Assembly: GCA_001939145.1 (NCBI GenBank)
Contig: LSRX01000351.1
Location: 52,119-116,118, forward strand
Source of the DNA: Symbiodinium microadriaticum
Taxonomy: Eukaryota; Sar; Dinophyceae; Suessiales; Symbiodiniaceae
Direction of reading: 5' to 3'
Length of the DNA stretch: 64,000 nucleotides
The notes beneath the pieces were generated by a model that saw nothing but the letters and a program-made list of their open reading frames with translations, searched no databases and had not been told where the DNA came from. Shown piece after piece: positions 12,374 through 22,139 of this stretch. Position 1 is the stretch's first letter. Every line of letters starts with the position of its first letter. Both the position numbers and the translations under genes were made by a program.

Positions 12374-13428
12374 CTGTCGACCACTTCTTCTGTGTAAACC
12401 CTTGTCATGCACTATTAGTCGAAGCCTCGCCATGCCTATGGAATTGCTTCGACAACAGAGCTCCAAAGAGGCAAACAGGCCACCACAGTAGCTGCCACAA
12501 GCCGAGCAATCCGCGCCACCAATGTAACTACAATTTCACTGGGCACTCTGGTGTGTTGAGAAGATGTTCACATGCACGCCGCTGCAAATAGCATGTAAAG
12601 TACAGGAGGCACCGTGCGTTTCATTCATCCACTTCGACAGCTAAACGGTGTTAACAAGCTAGCTGACTTGCGGGTGCTGCAACACTTACATCAGCAAGTT
12701 GGTAACTCCCAACCTGGATTCTGGCGGGGTCATGAAAACTGGACCATAGGCAGTAAGCATGATCTCAATCATCACGGGGCCGTAAACGGGCGGCATGAGT
12801 GCTGCACGTGCCGTTTAAACAGTCGAACCTCAAACTGGCATATGCTAATCTGATCCCCGCGCCATGACATCGCAAGTGAACCCCTATAAATGGTCCAGTA
12901 CGGTACAGATTCTGCTGGTTGTGCAGGTATTCGTGCTGTACAGCACTCTGTCTGTCTGTCTGTCTGTCTGTGTGTGTGTTTGGCGTTGTCTTACATGTCC
13001 TCTGAGGCGGGGCATTCAACCCTAGGAAGCCGAACAAAAGCCGGATGCCCGAAGGACTTCCTTCATGCTGACCTTGCGGTTCCCGCCTGGAGTCCCAGCT
13101 TCTGAATCTTATGAAACACTGGAAATTGCATCTATGGGTAGTTGTCATTGCGGCATCATGTTCTTTCAGACTGCGATTGCCCTTGCGCTCGTGCGTAGCA
13201 GACAACCGCATCAACATTTATGCGGTCTTCTTGTGGCTCTTTCCTCGCCATGACAGGAACAACTGATCTTGCCCAGCCATGGCAGAGGCAGCACTTTCGT
13301 GCAGAAGCTGGAAGGTGCTCGCTTGCCTCCGACTCTTGATGAGGTCTTAGCGCTGATTCGAGTGCATCGATTTTGCCCTATGTGCTCTTGCCGTCGTCCT
13401 GGTGGGGCGGAGTGAGACTCATTAGTCA
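12374..13428. other. No gene seen; short (TCTG)n microsatellite
   Basis: Both strands were read for kinase N-lobe motifs, because such exons would be needed if the neighbouring kinase were a separate gene. None was found. A (TCTG) run lies at about 12947-12971. Confidence 0.4.
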
Positions 13429-16417
13429 TCATCTTGCAGCTGTTGCGTAGATGGCATCAAGAGTCTCCAGTGCCTCCCTCCACTCCTTCGGCATCAACGC
13501 TCGGCGGGAACCAGCGCTGGCGGGAAAGTGAACGCTTGCCTCCGTTGCATTAGCCGGGGCCAAGCCACGAGAGCGCGGATCAGGAGAGACAACATCATCT
13601 CCATGCGGCGGCAAATCTTGCACGTAACGTGTCCCAGGTCGAAGCATGGCCGTGTCGCTTTTAAACATCGACCCCACATAAGGCATGACAAGGGGAGGAT
13701 TGAAAGCCAGCCCTCGCATGATCGGGGGGATCTGCACACTCCATTCTACAGCCCGTTCGTTGTACTGTCCATCCATCCCACAACCCATTGATACGGAAAA
13801 GAAATCGTCCAAGGGAATCCTCGGCTGCTACAGGGAAGTTCTGTCCATAGTGACAACTCAATGCACACAACCTCCTGGAATGCCACACCTAGCCACATGT
13901 GCTGTTCAGCGTGGGTTTCCAGAAGCTGCTTCGCCGCATCCAGGCGGAGGATGTAGCCGACAGTCCACAAGGTATAGCCCGGTTGCACCACATGCTCCGA
14001 GACCTTGCTGACATCATTCTCCATGGGGCTCCTGCCCACGTACCTGCATGCGGCTGCAGCACGCACCCGCCACAATATAAAATGCACGCATTCGCCACAA
14101 GAGAAAACCTACCTGCACAGGTATACATGTCTATATACATACATACACACACACACACACGCGCGCATACATGTACATATATATATATATATATGTATGT
14201 ATGTATGTATGTATNNNNNNNNNNNNNNNNNNNNNNNNNNNNNNNNNNNNNNNNNNNNNNNNNNNNNNNNNNNNNNNNNNNNNNNNNNNNNNNNNNNNNN
14301 NNNNNNNNNNNNNNNNNNNNNNNNNNNNNNNNNNNNNNNNNNNNNNNNNNNNNNNNNNNNNNNNNNNNNNNNNNNNNNNNNNNNNNNNNNNNNNNNNNNN
14401 NNNNNNNNNNNNNNNNNNNNNNNNNNNNNNNNNNNNNNNNNNNNNNNNNNNNNNNNNNNNNNNNNNNNNNNNNNNNNNNNNNNNNNNNNNNNNNNNNNNN
14501 NNNNNNNNNNNNNNNNNNNNNNNNNNNNNNNNNNNNNNNNNNNNNNNNNNNNNNNNNNNNNNNNNNNNNNNNNNNNNNNNNNNNNNNNNNNNNNNNNNNN
14601 NNNNNNNNNNNNNNNNTGTGCGTGTGAGCGTGTGAGCGCGCGTGTGAGTGTGTATGTGTGTGTTTTTGGGTTTTCTGCATTGAAAACCTAGAGGCAGGAG
14701 GGGCGGAGACCACTTGCAGGCCCAGTGCATTCTGGGAAACCATGAGCAGTTCTAGAATACCACCCATATATACCTTATAGAGTACCCTGTAGGATGCTGT
14801 ATAGAGAGTCTTAAAGAATACGTTGTATAATACTTGATACCATACCTGCTATTTGTCCTGTATAGACCTTATAGCAGACCATCTGTACTACCCTGTAGAA
14901 TACCTTGTAGAAGACCGTTTATGTATGATACGCCCTGTGTACTTTATATATACATATACCCCTTCATACAATATCCTATAGAATGCCTGATAGGATACTT
15001 CTTAAACTCCCCTATAGAAAACCTATTAGAGTGCGCTACAGATAAGGGTTTGAATATGGAACATCAGGGAACATCAGCCGAGCCCAATATCTGAGAATTT
15101 CCGGTTGAGTTATAGCGAATTGAGAAATTCGGATTCCTATGAATGAAGGGAACCAGGAACCTACTAGTAGAAAGATATCATTCAACATACCGTATAGAAT
15201 AACCCCCTCTACCCTAGGCATTGCCATATAGAATATATCCTATATACCTGGCATATACCTTATGGAATACCCTTTCGTCTATAGAATACCTTATGTATGC
15301 CATATAGAAAATCTATACAATACCTTATAGGATACCCTGTAGAATCCCCTATAGAACCCAATAGAGCACCCTATGGATAGGGATTTTAAATATGGAAAAC
15401 CAGGCGGAGCCCAAGATCTGAGAAGGCTAGTTGAATTGTAGCCTTTTTGGGTAAGGGATTCCTATGAAGAAAGTCAAGAACCAACAAGAATAGCTTTACA
15501 ACCACTTTATAAAATACCACCTCCATATACCTGATAGACCTCATATAGATACCCTACAGAATACCTTCCGAAAAAGAGGAGACTACAGAATACCTTTTGT
15601 AGAATACCTTATGGAATACCCTATAGAATACCTGAGAGACTGCCTTGTAGAATACCATTCCGGAATACCCTGTAGTAGAAGACCTTACAGAAGGCCGCCT
15701 TTGTAATATACCCTCTGTATACCTCAAATATACCTCATAGAATATCCTCTAGAATACCTTTTCGGATACCCTTTAGAATACCTTATGCAATACCCTATAG
15801 CATACCCTACAGATAAAGATTTTAGTCAGGAGGAGCCCGCAGTTTAATAGCGTAATATACAGAGGACATTAGGCACTAGTCACTACTTCGTTGCATTATT
15901 TGGGTCCGAACGGTGTTGTGTCGTCGTAGACAGGAAATAGCATGTAATACTTAGTGTCTTTATCTCGTTTTGAACGGCTTTGTGTTGTTGTCGTAGACAG
16001 GGAGAATCAGGCAATAATTGGTATCATTATTTTGGTTTGAACGTTGTTGTGTCGTCGCATAGACGGAATACTGGGCAATACTTAGCATCATTGTCTAGGT
16101 TTGAGCGGGTCTGCGTCGTCTTGGACAAGGAATAATAAGCAATACTCGCTATCATTAATTTTGGTTTGAGCGGCTGTGGGATACAAGACTTGTCTAAAAA
16201 GTACAAAAAGAGACTTCGACATAGGTTTTGGAGGGGGGTTGCATATATATATATATATATATATATATCTGTGTGTGTGTGTGCGTGTGCGTGTGCGTGT
16301 GCGTGTGCGTGCGTGTATGTGTGTACCTGCATGTATATCTACACACAACAATGCACGCCTGGTGTTAATGCCGCATTGTTTATGTATGCAATCACGTACA
16401 TTTGCACATACACACAC

Positions 16418-16453
<36 letters not shown>

Positions 16454-17440
16454 CATACATATATATACACACATCTGTATGTCTGCATGTATGTATGTCA
16501 TGCATGTATGTACAACTAATTTATACATGCATGCACGCATGACTGCGTGATTGTACGCAATATTGCGCAGTACAACCAGGGTCTGCGGAATGCTGCAGCA
16601 ATAGAGACAAAAGCGGATGACAAAGGAAGTTGGGGACAGACATCCGAAGCTGGGCCACATGAGATTCCAGTCGAGACCCTCGACTTCGGCCAAGTATGAA
16701 CCTTTGCAAGCATTGGGACACCCACCACCCACTTGCAGAAACTGAACCGTCAAACACTCACAACTGAACAGAGCCCACGTGGCCCAATCGTTCTCGAAAA
16801 TCTTCCTGCACGTCGAAATCGTCTTCCAGAATTAGGGCAGTCGATATGTTCTGCTCCACCATGTGATGCCAAACAGCGTAGTGGCTCAAGAAGCAACCCA
16901 CCTTGCCGGCGCGAAAGCGATTGAGCTGACAGCTGTGGCACACGAAGAACGAGCGTCCGCCTCGCCAGTGGTGTAAGGCATATTGTGATTGCTGAAGCCG
17001 GCATCATATCCCGGCAGGATGCGGGCTCCAAGCGCCTCCAATAAGCCCCATCCCCTCCCGTGCCCCCAAGTTCAGCTGACATGTTGCAGGAAACAGCCTC
17101 CACGTCCTGTTGGTAAAGAATCCCATCCCCATCTATAGCGTTGACCAGAGTTGCGTTCCTGAAGGCAGACGGTGCTTTTTTTCAGAAGGACTTGGCACGT
17201 ACAGTACCCAACAGAACCACCCGCTGAGGCTGCCCAGAGGACCACACCAAGAAGTGCTTCCGAGTCGCAACTGATTCTCCTCCAGTTGCTGCAGGACTCT
17301 CTGGCGCTTCTCGGGCCTCCGGGCCAAGCTGATCACGAAGACGTTCTCACCCGGATCGCCCAGCGCAAAGCCACCTCCAGAAGGAAATATATAGGCAAGG
17401 AGGCACGTCCCCCGGTAGTCTAGCATGGTGATTCTATCAC
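13429..17440 (-). CDS. Glycosyltransferase family 25, procollagen galactosyltransferase-like
   Basis: A six-exon minus-strand gene follows the animal collagen galactosyltransferase (COLGALT/CERCAM) catalytic domain closely. Exon 1 (about 17440-17250) has NVFVISLARRPEKRQR, the family opening. Exon 2 (from 17158, CTTCAG acceptor) has the AIDG motif. Exon 3 (16991-16775) has GKVGCFLSHYAVW and the acidic motif ALILEDDFDV. Exon 4 (16701-16659) has EGLDWNLM. Exon 5 (14043-13897) reads YVGRSPMEND and YTLWTVGYILRLDAAK. Exon 6 (13819-13429) has IPLDDFFSVSMG and ends in TGA. Junctions 4/5 and 5/6 use GT donors and restore M-YVGR and HM-IPLDDFF; junction 3/4 fits best with a GC donor at 16774. Introns 3 and 5 are only 73 and 77 bases, while intron 4 (2,615 bases) carries satellites and an assembly gap. 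The family transfers a sugar to protein or lipid acceptors, normally in the secretory pathway. Substrate and start codon are not established; a signal peptide was not found. Confidence 0.85.
14133..14214. repeat. Compound microsatellite left of the gap
   Basis: ATAC, CA, CG, TA and GTAT runs lie in the GT25 intron and run directly into the N gap, which explains why assembly stopped here. Confidence 0.9.
14215..14616. other. Assembly gap, 402 N
   Basis: Unknown bases. Both flanks are microsatellite, and GT25 exons in consistent order lie on both sides, so the gap is internal to one intron. Confidence 1.
14617..14667. repeat. GT/GC-rich microsatellite right of the gap
   Basis: A TGTGCGTGTGAGCGTGTGAG-like run continues out of the gap. 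It is part of the same GT25 intron. Confidence 0.85.
14757..15840. repeat. 12-bp minisatellite with an interspersed spacer of about 130 bp (composite satellite)
   Basis: Most of this stretch is diverged copies of a 12-base unit, ACCYTATAGAAT (for example ACCCTGTAGAAT next to ACCTTGTAGAAG near 14890-14915). It is interrupted by a longer non-12-mer segment that begins GATAAGGGTTTGAATATGGA near 15041, GATAGGGATTTTAAATATGG near 15376 and GATAAAGATTTTAGTCAGGA near 15812. The first two copies share GGAGCCCA or GAGCCCA, GATCTGAGAA or ATCTGAGAA, GATTCCTATGAA and CAAGAACC or CAGGAACC in order. The third is cut short. The array lies inside the GT25 intron. Confidence 0.8.
15895..16185. repeat. Tandem repeat of about 65 bp, about five copies
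   Basis: TTTGAACGG-type cores followed by TGTTGTGTCGTCGTAGACAG and then an AATACTTAGTATCATTAT-like tail recur near 15900, 15965, 16030, 16095 and 16161. The period is therefore about 65 bases. The array lies in the GT25 intron. Confidence 0.8.
16241..16510. repeat. TA, GT and ATAC microsatellites
   Basis: (TA)n, then a GTGTGCGTGTGCG run up to about 16327, and a second TA/ATAC/TGTA cluster at 16411-16506 lie in the same GT25 intron. Confidence 0.9.
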
Positions 17441-17759
17441 CAATGCTATCTGTAGTTTGGTTGCGCTGCAGCACCCACAGAACAGGTTCGCTTGCTGACC
17501 ACACATTCTGACCCCAACAGCTGTCATTTTTGAGAAGGTTACCTGTCAACAACTCGGACAACTTACAACCACAATGCCGCTTCAAGGCTTCAAGCGTCCT
17601 GCTGTGGCCGGGAACGCTTGTGGAATCTCATGGCTTATAAGCACCGAACGTCTGATTAGAGCTGAGTGGCGACTATTTCTCAAGCAAGCTAAAGACACCC
17701 GATGCCCTGTACGAGCTCATTTTTGAACTATGCTGCCTGGCCAGGGACAGAAAGACTGT

Positions 17760-18090
17760 CGCTCGCAATGCTGCACTCGCTGCATGTCCTCCCCAAAGGA
17801 CGGAGTCAGGACATTACGAGACTCTTCCTCCAAAGCCAACATGCGTGTATGCCCCGCCCATGCCTCTTCCAGAAGGCGAGGCCACCGTTCCAAACGCACG
17901 CGTGCTTGGGCGCGCAAGGAACCCTTCTGCTCGTCTGAGAGGTGGTCGTCCTTGCTGAAGCCTGACACTGCGTTAGTCCTCCGGACCGCCTCGTGACTAA
18001 AACGTCAAGCCTTTCTGCTCCACCCACTCCATGTTGTCCATAGTGTACTGCAGCGTACCATCATGGTACCTTTCTAGGTCAGGGCTCTCT
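17760..18090 (-). CDS. Two unassigned exons upstream of GT25
   Basis: On the minus strand 18080-18015 reads YHDGTLQYTMDNMEWVEQKG. After a GTGTCAG acceptor, about 17955-17760 reads a helical, charged segment beginning GFSKDDHLSDEQKG and containing LERWPRLLEEAW and LALEEESRNVLTPSFGEDM. Composition and the acceptor support coding. I do not recognise the family. They could be 5' exons of the GT25 gene or a small separate gene; they do not look like kinase sequence. Confidence 0.4.
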
Positions 18091-18399
18091 CGAGACCGTC
18101 GATGTTGATCCCTCAATTGCTACAGCTGTCTGGTTGGTGTCCGACCGCTGCTTTTGATATTCCCCGTCTCTTTCCGCTCGCCGGTGTTCACCTCTTATTC
18201 GCTATGTTGAACCTGCGGATAGCCCTTTGGAGAAGTCCACAGACTGTGTTCTCTCTCGAGCTCAGAAGGACACTTGCAAACAAGGGGCCTTTGGTGCAGC
18301 GCCGTGGTCGGATCGGTCAGGTCACGTGCACGCAGGCCGGGAGCAGCCCCACTGACAAGCAGCGACACTTTGAAGCCGATAAGGAGAGCAGGCACCCTG

Positions 18400-18830
18400 T
18401 ATTCTACCCACGACATGCCACATGTTCCTTGAAGTCCTCACCACCTGGTTGAATTTGATCCGAGCCCTCTGGCCTGGTTTGCCGTACTTCTCCAGCTGTT
18501 CGCACAATGCGGCCCAGCCTGTCAAAACCAGCAATTGACAATTGACTTACTTGCAGAGAAGCTCTTATGCGGAGCTTGTTGCAGCCATTCTGCCGCAGCA
18601 TCCTTCGCGTACCCAGCATCTTGAAAGCTCCCGATGCCATCACCGCAGCGCCGATGCTCCGGGATGTTCGGGGAGCGCATGGCGCATGCAAGCCGGCGGG
18701 TGCTTGCGAGAAGCGCGAAGGACCAGCCGACACTGCAGTGCTTCTCGGTTTCCAGCTGGAGCGCGCAAAGCTGAGTGACCGGGCCATTGCGGCACCGACC
18801 GGATTGAGCCGAGCTGGCAGGTCCATCGAG
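18400..18830 (-). CDS. Possible exons of unknown identity
   Basis: A minus-strand frame ends in FKMLGTRRML and then NKLRIRASLQ, immediately followed by a canonical GTAAGT donor at about 18553. A second segment near 18520-18440 reads LCEQLEKYGKPG or, in another frame, GEVRQTRPEGSDQ. No family is recognised. The position directly after the kinase DFG exon makes membership in the CDPK gene conceivable, but the sequence is not kinase-like. Confidence 0.25.
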
Positions 18831-18879
18831 TGTAGGCTACGGAACTGAAAGCTTCTCTAGCGATGGAAAAGACTGCTGA

Positions 18880-20732
18880 CTGAAGCCCGTGTGTCCTCTA
18901 GCCCGGATCGCTGAGAGACCGAAGTCGATGACCTGCTCAGTGGCTCAGTGCTAAGGCTCAAGCATGTCGAGCAAGCTGATCGCCACTGAGGCATTACTGT
19001 AGTTGGACGACTGGACAAACGCTGGTGGAAGTCGCGCCATGACATCCCAGCACAGCACGACCCCTGCCACGCCTTTCCCACCCTGTAGTCACGAATGCTC
19101 TCCTTTATGAGGCAGTTCTCAAACTTCAAGTCTCCTCGGACAAACTGCCCTTCAGATGTCTGCAGGGCTGGGACCGCTTGAAGGATGTCCAAAACTCCAC
19201 TGCCGGGCATCGGTGCGCAACCCCGTGGTCGTGGCAATATGCTAGTGCCTGGATTTCACTGAAAGCATGACGCCCACAAGGCTAAAGAAGAACTGCAAGA
19301 AGCCGCAAAAAAAAACTTGCAAGCGCCTTTACCACGTCCCGGATCAACAGCTTCACTTCCTAGTACAACGTGCTCAGCTCTGGCGCTGCCCGACATGAGC
19401 TTGCCAACGGGTTCTGCGCCTGTGGGTCGTCAATGCCGTGGTTTAACTCCGAGAAGTCGCCACCATCACAAAGCTCAGTGACAAGGAAAATAGCGCTCTC
19501 CTGGTGCAGACAACGGGTGAAGGCGTGCAAACACACATACTGCAGGCTCCCTCACATTGGGTGTACCCGGAAGTTGATGGGACTGCCCGCGCAGGGGCAG
19601 CGAAATTCATTCCACCACGACAGCAGCACTAACGTCCAAGCAAGGCTTAAATTACAATTACAAAACAATGAGGATCGGCTGAGGGCGTATGCAATTCCAC
19701 GCAAACCCGCAAGGAAAAGCTCGTGTTGACATTTCATGAAGAATGGCCGCGCTTTCAGACATGACAGAAAACCCAGCTGCTCTGCTGACTTCGCTTCTTT
19801 TACGGATTGATGGCCAGTCGAGGTGGTCGAACGTCAAGTTCCGACCGTCATCACGGAAGATTGTGTATCGGGCACGACACGACTGCGGATTTCTATTGCG
19901 AGCTGTTGGAGGAGCACTTGGTTTATCGCCTTCTATGTAGCACTACCTTGTACTTGTCCGAGGCGAATCGTCTCCCACCGGAGCAAGTCGGAAAAGCGGA
20001 CCCAATAGCAAGAAAACAGGCCGAAGTCCTCTTCGAAGTGCTCCTCGCGAGTTGGGTCAACTCTGCCCAGAACTTGCAACCGTGCTCAAACAGGGAATCT
20101 GTGCACCACAATCTGATGGGACGAGATTCGTAGAATTTGACCACGTTGGGGTGGTGCAGGTGAATCATGGCCTCAAGCTCCGCATAGACCTTGGCAATCC
20201 AGTGACGACTGTCGCACTACTCGGGCGTAGCAGTCTTCAAAACCCCAACAGCACGGATGTCACCAAAAGAAGGACCGCACGAAAGCCATGTCGTCCTCCT
20301 CAGCTTGATTATGTTTGCACGCTGCAGGAAAAACTTCGGGACTGGAAAGTGGCGATGTTCACAAGACGATGCAACCACGAGGCGACGTCAGACAGCGGAA
20401 GTTTCCTTGTTTGTTGCACTCTACGACACGACAGCAACCCGTGGACACTCAATGCAAGTGAAAAACAGAGGCGTGTTGGGAGTGTCTGCACTTCAGCTTG
20501 TACAAGGCCGACTCCCGCAGCAAGAAAGGCAAATGCTGCCAAATCATGGCCGAGTCGCTTGATGGCGCGCCACTCTGCAGTCAGGCGGCATTGGGCTTTG
20601 TAGACAGAACCAAAGGCACCGCTGCCCAGTTTCTTCAGGTTCGTGTACGACTTCCTCGCAGATTTTTGATAAGCATAGCTGATCACAGATGCAGCGTCGT
20701 TGAACACCGAGGCGGCGATTAGTTCTGAAGTT
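18880..20732 (-). CDS. CDPK: CDPK-type gene, kinase subdomains I-VII
   Basis: Five exons in kinase order lie on the minus strand. The first, from 20732 (CTATGTAG acceptor), encodes YTNLKKLGSGAFGSVYKA and the ATP-binding lysine in WRAIKRL. From 20208 the alpha-C and strand 4 region reads AELEAMIHLHHPNVVKFYE. From 19500 (GCACCAG acceptor) the hinge reads SAIFLVTELCDGGDFSEL. Exon 19144-19082 encodes FVRGDLKFENCLIKE and ends at a GTGGGA donor. From 18932 (GAGCAG acceptor) it reads VIDFGLSAIR, the Mg-binding DFG; joining 19082 to 18932 keeps phase. The H-R-D of the catalytic loop reads R-G-D: the catalytic Asp, the following Lys and the Asn are kept, but the usual His and Arg are replaced. With the EF-hands at 9.7-8.5 kb this gives a Ser/Thr kinase of the CDPK class. 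Subdomain VIII is not found before the GT25 gene begins. Confidence 0.8.
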
Positions 20733-21167
20733 CTACATAGTTCAAGAGGAACGCCAGCGACACGTGACAAAATCAAACACGAATGCTGGCTGTCTCTTCG
20801 AAGCTGAGATGCATCATGCAACCTTGGCCGGTCAAGGGCTTTGCAATCGGAGACCGATCTGCAATCTTTACAGTACAGTAACAGTACCACTTCTGTGTGC
20901 CTCTGCATACTGCGAACTTCGACATATCATGCCACAGATGAATTGTCAAGTCAAAGCAGTACATTAATGGCTGGATTTCCGCCAGCCGGCATGCACGCGC
21001 ACCGCATTGCGCCCAAGCGGCGGTTCGGATCTGGGGCAAAGAATAAGGACTTTATGTCCACGTTACTGCCACGCTTGCGGTCATACAAAGCATGGCCCAT
21101 TACCTTGGCTTGGCCACGAAAGTAAAGCTCGAGTCGAACGATATTACAATATCAACAGGCTGAACCC

Positions 21168-21406
21168 AACAACAACAACAACAACAACAACAAAACACAA
21201 TCACAATCACAATGACAATCACAATCACAAGCACAACAACAACAGCGACAACAAAGGCAAACACGACCTGGCAGTAGGCAGCCTTTTTCAAGTAAAGATG
21301 CACACATTTGTTAGAAGAAAAATAACGCCAACACCCCACCAACACCACCCCCGCCGCGGACAGCGACAGCGAGAACGACAACCAGAACCACAATCAAAAA
21401 AACAAA

Positions 21407-21449
<43 letters not shown>

Positions 21450-21643
21450 ACGACTCACTGCTGCTTCTACTGCTACTACCACCACCACCACGACTACTAC
21501 TGCTACTGCTACTGCTTCTGCTACAGCTATTACTGCTACTACTGCTACGACTACTACTCCTCCTCCTGCTGCTGCTGCGACATACTACTACAACTCCTGC
21601 TGCTGCTGCTACTACTACTACTACTACTGCTGCTACTATTACT

Positions 21644-21707
<64 letters not shown>

Positions 21708-21721
21708 GCTACTAGTACTAG

Positions 21722-21782
<61 letters not shown>

Positions 21783-21790
21783 GCTACCAC
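21168..21790. repeat. Trinucleotide repeat field (CAA, CTG, CTA)
   Basis: A field of triplets: (CAA)n near 21168-21192, (CTG)n near 21411-21450, mixed CTG/CTA/CCA, then almost pure (CTA)n at about 21612-21782. Long homopolymeric frames (poly-Leu, poly-Val, poly-Ser) on both strands result from it. A weaker ACA/GCA-rich triplet stretch extends to about 22110. Confidence 0.9.
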
Positions 21791-22139
21791 CTCTTCCTCT
21801 TGTTTTTATTCCTACTCGTAGCCTTGCTTGTTTCACCTGTTTTTGCTGCTAGTGTTGTGACTGAATGCTGCGCGAGCGGGGGGCTCCTCGTTATTTGCGC
21901 CCGTTATCACGTGTCACGCGAGGCTCCTGTAAAAGACAAGAGAAAGTAAAGCGACTTCGGTGCTCACCAGCGACAACCGTAACAGCTGCAGCCACAGCGA
22001 AGGCAACAGTGACAGAAGTACGACGACGACAAGAACAACAATCACCACTGACTACAACAGCAGCAAAGACAAGAGCAACAGCAACACAACCAAAACGAAA
22101 AGGAGAACGACAAGCAGAACAACCACAGTAACTCGGCAT

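Noticed and set aside
13889..14767. Open frames running through the N gap
   Set aside because: Their length comes from untranslated N and microsatellite; only the GT25 exon parts are real.
16762..16762. GTGAGT donor right after the first GT25 exon 3 stop region
   Set aside because: It looks canonical but gives the wrong phase for joining to EGLDWNLM; the GC donor at 16774 restores the family sequence and spacing.
21400..21840. Poly-Leu, poly-Ser and poly-Val frames
   Set aside because: Products of CTG and CTA triplet repeats on both strands.
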